DNA of 64,000 nucleotides, taken from positions 26,931 through 90,930 of the forward strand of contig JAHCAO010000009.1 in the NCBI GenBank assembly GCA_019634835.1, in the 5' to 3' direction. Each line of letters opens with the position of its first letter. Within the stretch, counting starts at the first letter, position 1. Shown piece after piece: positions 25,108-34,689 of this stretch. The translations under genes and the position numbers were made by a program. The notes beneath the pieces are model-generated. The model did not search any database, was not told the DNA's origin, and was given only the letters and a program-made list of their open reading frames with translations. The DNA comes from Gammaproteobacteria bacterium. Lineage in GTDB: Bacteria > Pseudomonadota > Gammaproteobacteria > DSM-16500.

Positions 25108-25980
25108 ATGATTTCTTGTCTGCGTCAATATCTCATACTCTGTAAAGCACGAGTTGTTTTGCTTATGTTATTGACGACATGGGCTGGAATGTATCTTAGT
25201 ACTCATGAATCTATTTCATTGTGGTTATGGATTAATACCACTCTTGGTATCGCGTTTATGTCTGGGTCAGCAGCAACAATTAATCACATTATTGACCAAC
25301 ATATTGATGCAATAATGGAGCGTACGAAACGTCGTCCTCTTCCTACCGGTAACTTGTCCTTATATTCTGCTAGTGTATTTGCGACATTATTGGGTTCCAG
25401 TGGATTTCTAATTCTCTTTTTTGGTGTCAATATACTTACTGCGATTCTTACTCTATTAGCAGCTATCGGATATTCTATCGTCTATTCAGCCTATTTAAAA
25501 CATGCAACTTCACAAAATATAGTGATTGGTGGATTATCTGGTGCAATGCCGCCGTTGCTTGGTTGGGTTGCTGTGACAGGACAAATAGACCCGCAAGCAT
25601 GGTTACTAGTCTTAATTATTTTCAGCTGGACGCCAGCCCATGTCTGGGCGCTTAGTCTGCATCGATTAGAGGATTATAAAAGAGCCGGGGTTCCCATGCT
25701 ACCCATAACTCATGGTGTTTCATTTACAAAACTCAACATCATATTCTATAGTCTCTTGACGATTGCTTGCAGCTTGCTGCCGTACGCTATTGGCATGAGC
25801 GGTAAACCATATTTTGTTTGTGCATTATTATTGGGCATGGGTTTGCTTGGGTATGCTTTAAAATTACAACTTTCAAGGACATATCATCGAATTGCATTAA
25901 AAACTTTTCACTATTCATTGATTTATTTGACGGGGTTATTCTTTGCAATCTTATTAGATCATCATTTATTGCTAAATTAG
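25108..25980 (+). CDS. cyoE: Protohaem IX farnesyltransferase (haem o synthase)
   Basis: A UbiA-family prenyltransferase of about 290 residues with the Asp-rich sites 'NHIIDQHIDAIMERTKRRPLPTG' and the second site around 'WALSLHRLEDYKRAGVPMLP'. It makes haem o for heme-copper oxidases, which fits the oxidase genes at 34126-36123. The ATG at 25108 has GGAAAC upstream and is preferred to the in-frame ATG at 25096. Confidence 0.92.
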   Translation: MISCLRQYLILCKARVVLLMLLTTWAGMYLSTHESISLWLWINTTLGIAFMSGSAATINHIIDQHIDAIMERTKRRPLPTGNLSLYSASVFATLLGSSGFLILFFGVNILTAILTLLAAIGYSIVYSAYLKHATSQNIVIGGLSGAMPPLLGWVAVTGQIDPQAWLLVLIIFSWTPAHVWALSLHRLEDYKRAGVPMLPITHGVSFTKLNIIFYSLLTIACSLLPYAIGMSGKPYFVCALLLGMGLLGYALKLQLSRTYHRIALKTFHYSLIYLTGLFFAILLDHHLLLN

Positions 25981-26268
25981 CTATCTCTTAAACTAGTTAT
26001 GTCACGAAATTATGCTTTTATAATATGAGATTTGGCTCTCATTCGAGTCAAAAAGAAACAAATATTCACATACTTCAAATGTACGATTAATATGACTACA
26101 TGAGTCGCTATTGCTTTTTTCTCAAAATTATACATCATACTGTATAATAATGGTAAGTTTAATTAAATATGTTTAAATATTGTTACTAATAAACAATATT
26201 ACATGAATATCACAATAGAATATAATCTTTATCTAGCCAAGAGAAATTGCATAAGGATACGTGCGATC

Positions 26269-26610
26269 ATGCCTCATTTAGAATTGCAAAATAATTGCGA
26301 CAATTTTTTAAAATTGATCAAAGAATATTCTATTTCAGAGGATAAAAATAGCAACTTTCTGCATCAAAACTATATTCGACAAAATATTGCCTTACTTAAT
26401 GACATACTTTTGGTTAGTTTAAACCACTTAAAAAAACTACAAGAAGTAAACTCTGCAAACGATGTTATCTGCACTCAGGCGCGATTTAGTAATGAAATAA
26501 ACAAAAAAATTTCATTTATGTCACAAAATTTCCTGACTAATTCATTGAGAAACGTTACAACAGATTATGACGAATGGCTTCGTGCTCATTGTGATTTAGC
26601 AACAGACTAA
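26269..26610 (+). CDS. Phasin-like protein
   Basis: About 113 residues, almost entirely helical, with the phasin-like run 'LLNDILLVSLNHLKKLQEVNSANDVICTQARFSNEINKKISFMSQNF' (amphipathic helix, alternating hydrophobics). Phasins coat PHB granules. A second phasin lies at 47606. The frame is open to 26203, but the ATG at 26269 follows an AAGGA and is more likely. The assignment is by pattern. Confidence 0.6.
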   Translation: MPHLELQNNCDNFLKLIKEYSISEDKNSNFLHQNYIRQNIALLNDILLVSLNHLKKLQEVNSANDVICTQARFSNEINKKISFMSQNFLTNSLRNVTTDYDEWLRAHCDLATD

Positions 26611-26649
26611 AACAATCATTTGATTATTTGAGAAATTCAAGGAGGGAAT

Positions 26650-27372
26650 ATGACTATTTACGACGTCAAGTTAATTGATCGAAAAGAAGTCGCTGAAAAT
26701 ACCATGGCATTCTATTTTGAAAAACCAGACGGATTTACTTATAAGGCTGGTCAATTTGCCGATTTTACGTTAATTGATCCAAAAGAAACCGATGCGGAAG
26801 GTAATATTCGTGGATTCTCACTCTCTAATCCTCCCTATGCAAAAGAATTAATGATTACAACTCGTTTGCGTGATACAGCATTTAAACGTGTGTTAAAAAC
26901 ACTTCCGTTTGGAACCGTGCTTAAGTTTGATGCAGCATACGGTTCATTTACGTTGCATAACAATAAAGATATTCCTGCTGTTTACCTCACTGGCGGCATA
27001 GGGATTACGCCCGTCAGAAGTATTGTTATGCAAGCAGCAAAAGATAAACTATCCCATCAAATTTTTCTTTTTTATTCTAACCACCGACCTGAAGATACCG
27101 CTTTTCTTGATGAATTAAAGGCACTTGAGAGTGAAAATCCTAATTATCACTTTATTCCAACCATGACAGATATGGATAAATCCAAGAAAAAATGGCACGA
27201 TGAAAAAGGATATATCAATAAAGCAATGCTTGAGAAATACATTAAAGATTTAACTAAACCTATTTACTACATATCTGGTCCAGCAGCAATGGTGACTGCG
27301 ATGCGTAAAACGTTAAATGAAGCAGGTGTTAATGATGACAATATTCGTACAGAAGAATTTTCTGGTTATTAA
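26650..27372 (+). CDS. FAD-dependent ferredoxin/flavodoxin reductase-like oxidoreductase
   Basis: A 240-residue FNR-superfamily protein: FAD domain with 'RGFSLSNPP' (R-x-[FYS]-S-[LI] motif), NAD(P) domain with 'VYLTGGIGITPVRSI', and the terminal 'EEFSGY' aromatic. It resembles the reductase half of flavohaemoglobins, without the globin. It may serve the truncated haemoglobin or another NO-related acceptor. A strong AAGGAGGG precedes the ATG. Confidence 0.85.
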   Translation: MTIYDVKLIDRKEVAENTMAFYFEKPDGFTYKAGQFADFTLIDPKETDAEGNIRGFSLSNPPYAKELMITTRLRDTAFKRVLKTLPFGTVLKFDAAYGSFTLHNNKDIPAVYLTGGIGITPVRSIVMQAAKDKLSHQIFLFYSNHRPEDTAFLDELKALESENPNYHFIPTMTDMDKSKKKWHDEKGYINKAMLEKYIKDLTKPIYYISGPAAMVTAMRKTLNEAGVNDDNIRTEEFSGY

Positions 27373-27426
27373 TTTATGTTAGAGCGTTAATTTTATTCGC
27401 GATTGAGATGAAGTCAGGAGGTCACC

Positions 27427-28125
27427 ATGCAGTTCTCTATATATCGATATAATCCAGAGAGCGATTCTGCACCGTATATGAAGGATTATGAATTAGATGT
27501 TTCATCTAAACCTGATATGATGGTATTAGATGCTTTGCAGTTAATCAAAGAAAAAGATGAAACACTTTCTTTTCGTGCTTCATGCCGTGAAGGTGTATGC
27601 GGATCGGATGGCATGAATATTAATGGTTTAAATCGATTAGCTTGTATCACTCCCCTTTCTTCTCTAAAGCCGCCTATTGTCATTAGGCCTTTGGTCAATA
27701 TGCAGGTCATACGCGATTTGGTGGTTGATTTCACCTTGTTCTTTAAGCAATACGAACGTGTCAAACCCTACTTACAAAATCATTCAGAAGCGCCTGAAAA
27801 AGAGCGGCTTCAATCGCCAGAAGAACGTGCGAAATTAGATGGATTATATGAATGTATTCTATGTGCATGCTGCACAAGTTTTTGTCCTTCCTCTTGGTGG
27901 AATCCAGAAAAATTTATTGGCCCTGCAGGATTATTATGGGCTGATCGCTTTCTTGAAGACAGTCGCGATACAGCAACAGAAGAACGCTTAGCAGATCTTC
28001 AAGATCCGTTTAGTGTTTATCGTTGCCGCACCATTATGAATTGTACCGTTGTCTGTCCAAAACATCTTAATCCCGCTGCTGCGATTGCAGATATACGTCG
28101 ATTGATGACAAAAGAAGGATCTTAG
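27427..28125 (+). CDS. sdhB: Succinate dehydrogenase iron-sulfur subunit
   Basis: A 232-residue protein with the 2Fe-2S ligands in 'SCREGVCGSDGMNING..RLAC' and the 4Fe-4S/3Fe-4S motifs 'CILCACCTSFCPS' and 'CRTIMNCTVVCPKHLNP'. It moves electrons from SdhA FAD to quinone in complex II. It comes first, ahead of sdhC-D-A, whereas gammaproteobacteria normally have sdhCDAB. Confidence 0.95.
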   Translation: MQFSIYRYNPESDSAPYMKDYELDVSSKPDMMVLDALQLIKEKDETLSFRASCREGVCGSDGMNINGLNRLACITPLSSLKPPIVIRPLVNMQVIRDLVVDFTLFFKQYERVKPYLQNHSEAPEKERLQSPEERAKLDGLYECILCACCTSFCPSSWWNPEKFIGPAGLLWADRFLEDSRDTATEERLADLQDPFSVYRCRTIMNCTVVCPKHLNPAAAIADIRRLMTKEGS

Positions 28126-28148
28126 CATTATCTTGATAGAGGTCTCCG

Positions 28149-28523
28149 ATGAATAAAAGACAATTTCGTCATTTCGATTTATTCACCATTCGTTATCCTT
28201 TTACAGCGATCATTTCAATATTGCATCGATTATCCGGTGTATTTATCTTTTTATTAATTCCCTTTTTATTGTGGCTTCTAACAATAGCAGCTGACTCAAA
28301 AGATGGATTTGAATCCATACGAAGTATTCTTGCAAATCCTATTCAAAAATTTATTTTATGGTTGGTTTGGACTGCTTTATGGTATCACCTGATTGCGGGT
28401 ATTCGTCATTTATTGATGGATATCGGATACGGTGAAAGTCTTAAAGTGGCAAGAATAAGCGGCGGATTGACGATCATCATTACCATTCTATTAGCAATAT
28501 TAACAGGGATTTGGCTATGGTAA
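28149..28523 (+). CDS. sdhC: Succinate dehydrogenase cytochrome b556 subunit
   Basis: A 124-residue, three-helix membrane anchor with 'SILHRLSGVFIF' (quinone site) and 'WYHLIAGIRHLLMDIGYG' (haem b His). A GAGGT ribosome site precedes the ATG. It is followed by the overlapping sdhD. Confidence 0.93.
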   Translation: MNKRQFRHFDLFTIRYPFTAIISILHRLSGVFIFLLIPFLLWLLTIAADSKDGFESIRSILANPIQKFILWLVWTALWYHLIAGIRHLLMDIGYGESLKVARISGGLTIIITILLAILTGIWLW

Positions 28524-28876
28524 ACAAACTAACGACTGACATGAGTTTAACAGGAAATGGTTTGCGCGATTGGCTAGTACAACGTTTTTCTTCACTTATT
28601 ATAGGAATATATTTTATCGTACTATCCATGTTTTTTTTCACTCATCCAACTCTCAATTATCTGGATTTACAAAATTTCTTTGCATCGAAAAGTATGCAAA
28701 TATTTACACTCATCACACTAATCAGTGTATTTTTACATGCCTGGGTTGGCGTTTGGACTGTCATTACAGATTATGTGAAACCGATAACGCTTAGGTTGAT
28801 TATCCAAGTCTTGGCCATTTTAGCATTGGCGATTTATTTCTTCTGGGGCATCACCATTTTATGGAAATTAACATAG
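28517..28876 (+). CDS. sdhD: Succinate dehydrogenase membrane anchor subunit
   Basis: About 119 residues with three transmembrane helices and the '[16 protein letters not shown]' haem/quinone segment of SdhD. The ATG at 28517 overlaps the sdhC stop (ATGGTAA); a TTG two codons earlier is less likely. Confidence 0.9.
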   Translation: MVNKLTTDMSLTGNGLRDWLVQRFSSLIIGIYFIVLSMFFFTHPTLNYLDLQNFFASKSMQIFTLITLISVFLHAWVGVWTVITDYVKPITLRLIIQVLAILALAIYFFWGITILWKLT

Positions 28877-28886
28877 GATAGAATCA

Positions 28887-30650
28887 ATGAAACTGACGAA
28901 TTATATGTTTGATGCAGTCATTGTTGGTGCAGGCGGTGCAGGGATGACCGCATCATTACAACTTGCACAATCTGGGTTAAATGTTGCTGTTTTATCCAAG
29001 GTTTATCCAACACGTTCTCATACCGTTTCCGCACAAGGTGGTATTGCAGCGGCACTAGGCAATGTGCATGAAGATGATTGGCGCTGGCATATGTATGACA
29101 CTGTTAAAGGATCTGATTACTTAGGTGATCAAGGTAGTATTGAGTATATGTGTAAAATGGCGCCACAAGTCATGTATGAACTTGAACATATGGGCATGCC
29201 TTTTTCACGACTTGAAAATGGAAAAATTTATCAACGTGCCTTTGGCGGGCAAACGATTAATTATGGGAAAGACATGGCACATCGTAGTTGTGCCGTAGCA
29301 GATCGTACCGGACATGCCTTATTACATACTCTGTTTCAAAATAACATTAAAGCCAAAACACATTTTTTTAACGAGTGGTTTACCATCGATTTAGTCAAGA
29401 ATACGCAAGGCAATATAGCGGGTATTATTGCCATGTGTATCGAAACGGGTGAGATAGCTTTTTTTAATGCTAAAGCAACTATTTTTGCGACAGGAGGAGC
29501 TGGGCGCATCTATGCTACTTCAACAAATGCATTAATTAATACGGGTGATGGATTAGGTATGACATTACGGGCTGGTTTGCCATTACAAGATATGGAGATG
29601 TGGCAATTTCATCCAACCGGTATTCCAAAAGTAGGTGTATTGATTACAGAAGGTGTTCGCGGTGAAGGTGGTTATCTTCTCAATAAGAAAGGTGAACGCT
29701 TTATGGAGCGATACGCACCGCATGCCAAAGACCTTGCCTCACGCGATGTGGTTTCGCGGGCCATCGCAATGGAAATTCGTGCTGGAAATGGCTTTAATGC
29801 GGATGGTATTGATTATGTCAAATTAAAGTTAGATCACTTGGGCGCTGATGTCATCAATTCACGTCTTCCAGGAATAAGAGAGCTCGCTATTACATTTGCG
29901 CATACCGATCCACTGGTTGAAGCTATTCCTGTGACACCAACGTGTCATTATATGATGGGCGGTATTCCAACTAATATACATGGTCAGGTTATTACGTTAG
30001 GGTCCGATAACAAAGATAGAATTGTTGAAGGGCTCTATGCCATTGGAGAGTGTGCGAATGTATCTGTACACGGTGCAAATCGTTTAGGCACGAATTCATT
30101 GCTTGATCTTGTGGTATTTGGACGTGCATCAGGTCTGCATGCCGAGAATGCGATTCAAGAAGGATTATCATTGCATACTGCTACTGAAAGTGATATCGAA
30201 CAAGCTTTGCAGCGTATGAACCGCTGGGATAGTACGCAAAAAGGCGAAGATTTCAATCTCATTCGTCACGATATGCAAAAAGCCATGCAAAATGATTTTG
30301 GTGTTTTTCGACAAGAAGAACAAATGGTAGAAGGACTTAAAAAATTAGAAAAATTGCGTGAACGATTAAAGCACGCAGCATTAACAGACAGAAGTAATGT
30401 GTTTAATACAGCTCGTATTCAAGCACTCGAATTGGATAACCTCATGGATGTCGCCTATGTTACTGCTGTTTCTGCACTCACCCGTAAAGAAAGCCGCGGT
30501 GCGCACAGCCGCGAAGATTATCCTAAACGGGATGATAAAAATTGGCTCAAGCATTTATTATGTTTTTCAGACGGGGAAATTAATTATCGTCCAGTAAATA
30601 TGAAACCACAAACGGTTAATCCATTTGAACCCACTGAGCGAGTATATTGA
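28887..30650 (+). CDS. sdhA: Succinate dehydrogenase flavoprotein subunit
   Basis: A 587-residue protein with the dinucleotide fold '[18 protein letters not shown]', the covalent-FAD histidine His45 in 'SHTVSAQGG', 'QFHPTGI', and '[19 protein letters not shown]'. It oxidises succinate to fumarate. It is last in the sdhB-C-D-A operon. The length is normal and no lesions were seen. Confidence 0.96.
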   Translation: MKLTNYMFDAVIVGAGGAGMTASLQLAQSGLNVAVLSKVYPTRSHTVSAQGGIAAALGNVHEDDWRWHMYDTVKGSDYLGDQGSIEYMCKMAPQVMYELEHMGMPFSRLENGKIYQRAFGGQTINYGKDMAHRSCAVADRTGHALLHTLFQNNIKAKTHFFNEWFTIDLVKNTQGNIAGIIAMCIETGEIAFFNAKATIFATGGAGRIYATSTNALINTGDGLGMTLRAGLPLQDMEMWQFHPTGIPKVGVLITEGVRGEGGYLLNKKGERFMERYAPHAKDLASRDVVSRAIAMEIRAGNGFNADGIDYVKLKLDHLGADVINSRLPGIRELAITFAHTDPLVEAIPVTPTCHYMMGGIPTNIHGQVITLGSDNKDRIVEGLYAIGECANVSVHGANRLGTNSLLDLVVFGRASGLHAENAIQEGLSLHTATESDIEQALQRMNRWDSTQKGEDFNLIRHDMQKAMQNDFGVFRQEEQMVEGLKKLEKLRERLKHAALTDRSNVFNTARIQALELDNLMDVAYVTAVSALTRKESRGAHSREDYPKRDDKNWLKHLLCFSDGEINYRPVNMKPQTVNPFEPTERVY

Positions 30651-30659
30651 TTTTATCTT

Positions 30660-31571
30660 ATGACTAATTCATTTATTCTTTATCCTACCCCACCATTTAG
30701 ATTGGATTATACCGTTTGGGCTTTAAGACGCAGGGATAAAAATATTGTTGATCGATGGGATGGTAAATCTTACACACGATTATTTATGATTGATAATACC
30801 TTAATTAAGGTAATGCTTGAACAGAAAACTTTTCTTGATGATCCACAGATTCATGTGACAACCAATAAAAAAATATCAAATAAAATTCAAACTCATTTAA
30901 CCAGTCAATTAGAAATCATGCTGGGACTAAAAACCGATTTAAAAAAATTCTATGCGATGGCTAAAAAAAAATCCCCACTCAATTCATTAGCAAATCAGTT
31001 TATGGGACTCAAACCACCACGTTTTCCTTCAGTTTTTGAAGCGCTTGTTAATGCAATTTCTTGTCAGCAAATTTCATTGGATGCGGGATTACAAATACAA
31101 AATCGTTTAGTCCAATACATTAATTTAAGTCTGAATGATAAAGGTTTGCTATATGCTTTTCCAAGACCTGCGGATATTGCGAATTGCACGGTTGCTAATC
31201 TGAAAAAGATAGGTTATAGCAGAAATAAAAGTCATACACTCATTCAATTAGCATCCAAACTCGTTGAAGATGAATCTATTTTTAATAACATAGAAGAACA
31301 ATCAAATAAAGAAATTATCGATTTTTTGTGTCAATTTAAGGGTATTGGTCGATGGTCAGCAGAGTATGTTTTACTACGTGGATTAGGGAAAATTGACACA
31401 TTTCCTGGCGATGATGTTGGAGCGCAAAAAAATTTACAACAATTGCTTCACCTCAATAACAAATTAGATTATAAGAAAATTTCAAAAATAACACAAAAAT
31501 GGTATCCGTATGCAGGATTGATTTATTTTCACTTGTTACTTTACAAATTAAAACAAAAAGGTATGTTTTAA
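30660..31571 (+). CDS. alkA: DNA-3-methyladenine glycosylase II (AlkA family)
   Basis: A 303-residue HhH-GPD glycosylase: 'FLCQFKGIGRWSAEYVLLRGLG' helix-hairpin-helix followed by 'DTFPGDDVG' with the catalytic Asp at about residue 250, and 'NAISCQQISLDAG'. It removes alkylated bases. It starts 9 bases after sdhA on the same strand. Confidence 0.9.
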   Translation: MTNSFILYPTPPFRLDYTVWALRRRDKNIVDRWDGKSYTRLFMIDNTLIKVMLEQKTFLDDPQIHVTTNKKISNKIQTHLTSQLEIMLGLKTDLKKFYAMAKKKSPLNSLANQFMGLKPPRFPSVFEALVNAISCQQISLDAGLQIQNRLVQYINLSLNDKGLLYAFPRPADIANCTVANLKKIGYSRNKSHTLIQLASKLVEDESIFNNIEEQSNKEIIDFLCQFKGIGRWSAEYVLLRGLGKIDTFPGDDVGAQKNLQQLLHLNNKLDYKKISKITQKWYPYAGLIYFHLLLYKLKQKGMF

Positions 31572-31665
31572 TGCTCCAAATATTAATTAATTTGACAATA
31601 GCTTTTTTTATGCAACTTTATAAATATTGAATGACATTTTAAACCTGATCCCTTATGACGACAAA

Positions 31666-32211
31666 TCAGGATGTTGTCTTGATTTTTGGATAATAGATTT
31701 GAATAGGTCTTTTTTTCCTGTTCACCACAGCAAAAGAGGTGAGTTTATGTCGACGAATAGAAGTTTTACTTATAATTTCCCAAACAACAAAATGTCTCAC
31801 TACCTCTGCATCCGAGATAAGTGAGCGATGACATCGCCATGGCAAGGCTTCTGCACACATAATTGCAACTTTGTTATTCTTTCTTATTATCAAATTTAAT
31901 TCTTTTAATCCCATGTAAAATTCTGTAGTTTGCATGTAATCTGCAAAACCACGAAAACTTGCATTATACCATCCTACATTAATTGAATTTTTCACAGTGC
32001 GTCGTAATCCACCGAGGCGTGGCATATGTGTGTATGAAATTTTTTCTTTACGAAGTGATGTTTTAAGTTTCTCTTTGTTAAACCAGGGTACCCTATGAGA
32101 TTTTGGTATGGTTCTTATATCGACAATATGTTTGATTTGATGTGCATGTAGAATATCTACAAATTCTCGTAGGGAATGTGTAGAGTGTCCAACCGTATAA
32201 AGTACAGGCAT
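31666..32211 (-). CDS. DUF488 family protein (HhH-GPD/nitrosative-stress neighbour)
   Basis: A protein of about 181 residues starting 'MPVLYTVGHSTHSLREFVDIL', then 'VDIRTIPKSHRVPWFNKEKL', 'LGGLRRT', 'MCAEALPWRCHRSLISD'. This is the DUF488 pattern with the Cys-x-E...C-H-R motif. Function unknown. The ATG at 32211 has AAGGA nine bases upstream and is chosen over the two codons before it. It is convergent with alkA. Confidence 0.88.
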   Translation of the reverse strand: MPVLYTVGHSTHSLREFVDILHAHQIKHIVDIRTIPKSHRVPWFNKEKLKTSLRKEKISYTHMPRLGGLRRTVKNSINVGWYNASFRGFADYMQTTEFYMGLKELNLIIRKNNKVAIMCAEALPWRCHRSLISDAEVVRHFVVWEIISKTSIRRHKLTSFAVVNRKKRPIQIYYPKIKTTS

Positions 32212-32237
32212 ACACATCATTCCTTGACTGATTTATA

Positions 32238-32720
32238 TCATTTACACTTGTCTTGATTTTGCTCATCAAACCCTATTTTATAACGAAAAACTAAATCTCC
32301 TCCCAGATAGTTTGAGAAAATAAGGCCAGCAACACTCACAAAAGAAATGATGATTTCGGTTAAATTTGGTAATTGAATAACTGGAAAATATTTCAGTTTT
32401 AATCCAAAAACAATTCCAAAAAGAATAAACCATGTAACATTTAGTAATGCATGCAATGAAGCTTTATTCCATGCGGGATGAGTTGAGGGTAAATTTGAAT
32501 AATCAATTGCACCAGCACACATCGCTGCAAAGCCTAAACATAATCCTGCTGCAATACAATAAAAAGCTGCACACGCCAAGCATTGATTTTTCAAACATAA
32601 AGAAATCACATCAAACAATAAACTCATTGGGAACAGTGCCGAAGGAAAATGCACTAACATTGAATGAATCGGATGAATACCAATCCTTGCTCGCATAAGT
32701 TGAGATATAAATTTTTTCAT
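32238..32720 (-). CDS. DUF2231 family membrane protein
   Basis: A 160-residue protein with four hydrophobic segments and the DUF2231 start 'GIHPIHSMLVHFPSALFPMSLLFD'. Later it has 'AGAIDYSNLPSTHPAWNKASLHALLN' with conserved His. Such proteins often accompany oxidases and may bind haem or metals. It lies in a minus-strand group with DUF488 and OsmC genes. Confidence 0.85.
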   Translation of the reverse strand: MKKFISQLMRARIGIHPIHSMLVHFPSALFPMSLLFDVISLCLKNQCLACAAFYCIAAGLCLGFAAMCAGAIDYSNLPSTHPAWNKASLHALLNVTWFILFGIVFGLKLKYFPVIQLPNLTEIIISFVSVAGLIFSNYLGGDLVFRYKIGFDEQNQDKCK

Positions 32721-32725
32721 AATTT

Positions 32726-33067
32726 TTATTGCAAAATGTAGATAATCAAAATGATGAGTGCAATTACTGCCACAATCGGATGAATAACAGCTAATAGCTT
32801 AGGTATAGGTTTTTTTCTCATGTCGATTGTAAATAATGTTAATCCACCTAAAGCAGCAAGGATAAATAAGATTATGCTTGTTATCAGTAAAGTTTCAGTA
32901 TGTCCCATAACAGAATAAATAATAGCAATGATAAGCGCGATAGCAGCAATAGGACCATGTAAGAAGACAGCTAATTTAGGCGTGGATTGATTTTTAAGAA
33001 TTGCTGTTAATATAATCAATCCAAAAATTGCCGCGATAATGAATAAAACAATTGCAGTAATTACCAT
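32726..33067 (-). CDS. Small four-helix membrane protein
   Basis: About 113 residues, nearly all hydrophobic, with two repeated halves ('..FGLIILTAILKNQSTPKLAVFLHGPIAAIALIIAII' and '..LGGLTLFTIDMRKKPIPKLLAVIHPIVAVIALIILII'). This indicates an internal duplication of a two-helix unit with a conserved His. The ATG at 33067 has GGAGGT eight bases upstream and is preferred over the frame start at 33082. Function unknown. Confidence 0.8.
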   Translation of the reverse strand: MVITAIVLFIIAAIFGLIILTAILKNQSTPKLAVFLHGPIAAIALIIAIIYSVMGHTETLLITSIILFILAALGGLTLFTIDMRKKPIPKLLAVIHPIVAVIALIILIIYILQ

Positions 33068-33103
33068 AATAATAACCTCCATGTATTTAACAAAATAGTC
33101 TAC

Positions 33104-33556
33104 TTACTCTTGTATATTAATGGTCAAACTCGAATTGATTGTGTTAGAAATAAAGCAATATTCATGTGCTTTATCTCGCATTTTATTTAATGCTGTTGAA
33201 TCTGGTTTATGCGTACCACTAAATGTAACTTTTATGTTTAGGTTAATTTCAGTAATACAATTCTTGCCTTTTTCATTTTTACCCGTTTTTCCTGTTGCTT
33301 TATCAAGATAATTATCAATAATAAATCCATGTTTGCAAGCAACTGCAAGAAAAGTTTGCATATAACAACTCGATAATGCTGAGACTAACAATTCCTCCGG
33401 ATTGGGAAATTCAACCTTACCAAAATACTCGGGAGGATTTGAAGCTTGGATGGTTTTACCGCCACTGTAAGTGATGGCATAAGTTCGATCATATGTTTCA
33501 TAAACAAAATCGCGTGTGTTCCGTTTCCACTCAATAGCAACTTTATGCTCGGCCAT
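33104..33556 (-). CDS. OsmC family peroxide-detoxifying protein
   Basis: A 150-residue OsmC-fold protein with the two redox cysteines in 'LVSALSSCYMQTFLAVA' and 'AHEYCFISNTIN'. OsmC/Ohr proteins reduce organic hydroperoxides. It is next to an Ohr gene on the same strand, about 40 bases apart. Confidence 0.88.
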   Translation of the reverse strand: MAEHKVAIEWKRNTRDFVYETYDRTYAITYSGGKTIQASNPPEYFGKVEFPNPEELLVSALSSCYMQTFLAVACKHGFIIDNYLDKATGKTGKNEKGKNCITEINLNIKVTFSGTHKPDSTALNKMRDKAHEYCFISNTINSSLTINIQE

Positions 33557-33595
33557 TTGATTCTTCCTCTATCAAACACAATGCATGAGATATGG

Positions 33596-34033
33596 TTATG
33601 TGCCCACAATTTCAAATGTAACATCGATATTGCCACGTGTAGCATGGGAATAAGGACAAATTTTTTCGTGTGCCTCTTTAACCAGTGCTTCAAGATCGGC
33701 TTTCGAAAAATTTTTGTCTTCAATTTTCATCTTAACTGCTAATGCAAAACCACCTTTATCTCGTGTTCCGATTGAAACACTGCATGTTACCTTTGCATTG
33801 ATGGCATCCTTTCGGTGTTGTTTGGCGATGAGATCAAGTGCACCACCAAAGCAGGCGGCATATCCTGTAGCGAAAAGATGCTCTGGCGTGACTGTATTTG
33901 GCTTACCCGGGCCACCCATTTCCTTAGGTACAGACAAATCGACATTTACAGCATGATCACTGGTTTCACTATGTCCATTACGACCACCAATAGACGTCGC
34001 CGTTGCGGTAAAAATTGGGTTTATTTTGTCCAT
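33596..34033 (-). CDS. ohr: Organic hydroperoxide resistance protein Ohr
   Basis: About 145 residues with the Ohr signatures 'TPEHLFATGYAACFGGALD' (first Cys) and 'AHEKICPYSHATRGNIDV' (second Cys). It uses lipoylated partners to reduce organic peroxides and peroxynitrite. The ATG at 34033, seven bases after AAGGA, is preferred to 34039. Confidence 0.93.
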   Translation of the reverse strand: MDKINPIFTATATSIGGRNGHSETSDHAVNVDLSVPKEMGGPGKPNTVTPEHLFATGYAACFGGALDLIAKQHRKDAINAKVTCSVSIGTRDKGGFALAVKMKIEDKNFSKADLEALVKEAHEKICPYSHATRGNIDVTFEIVGT

Positions 34034-34125
34034 TGTCATTTCCTTATGTTGTTTTATACTTTAACAAGTTATTCTCCCTAATAGGAAGATTTTAAATCTG
34101 CCATAGAAAATAAGGAAGCTTAGGC

Positions 34126-34686
34126 ATGGTAGTTTGGTATGCTGGTTTTATCACGCTTATCGGAGCGATCACGGCTATTATCATCATGATGTGGATAGCA
34201 TCTCAGCATAGGCCAAAGAAGCAAGCAAAAGAAATCAAGAAAAAGATTTACGGCGTGAGACTTTGGTATATTTTATCCTTATTATCAGTTTTTGCAATAT
34301 TATTGATCTTTACGCTTTCTTTTTTACCCTATTATCAAAATCAAAAAAAGACACCTGATTTGGCTGTCTCTGTCATAGGAAGAATGTGGGATTGGCAATT
34401 TTCTTCTAGTGATAACGCTAGCAATTCAATCAAACGAGATAGTAATGGAACCATCATACTCCCTCTTCACAAAACCATTGAATTTCAGGTGACATCAAAA
34501 GATGTGAATCATGGCTTTGGCATATACCACTCAGATGGTCATTTATTAGCTCAAACCCAAGCGATGCCAGGCTATATCAATCGTTTGGTTTATACATTTG
34601 ATGAACCTGGTGAATATACTGTTCTCTGTCTTGAATATTGTGGATTAGCTCATCATATGATGCATACACGCTTTAAAGTGGAGTAA
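34126..34686 (+). CDS. Heme-copper oxidoreductase subunit II with CuA site
   Basis: A 186-residue protein with two N-terminal transmembrane helices (about residues 3-25 and 45-66) and a cupredoxin domain. Intact CuA ligands: His in 'DVNHGFGIY' and 'CLEYCGLAHHMM' (Cys-x3-Cys-x3-His-x2-Met). It accepts electrons, probably from a cytochrome c, and passes them to subunit I four bases downstream. The short length suits ba3-like (B-type) enzymes. Confidence 0.88.
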   Translation: MVVWYAGFITLIGAITAIIIMMWIASQHRPKKQAKEIKKKIYGVRLWYILSLLSVFAILLIFTLSFLPYYQNQKKTPDLAVSVIGRMWDWQFSSSDNASNSIKRDSNGTIILPLHKTIEFQVTSKDVNHGFGIYHSDGHLLAQTQAMPGYINRLVYTFDEPGEYTVLCLEYCGLAHHMMHTRFKVE

Positions 34687-34689
34687 TCA

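Noticed and set aside
32447..32698. Plus-strand 83-residue frame
   Set aside because: It is antisense to the DUF2231 gene, which has family motifs and normal codon pattern.
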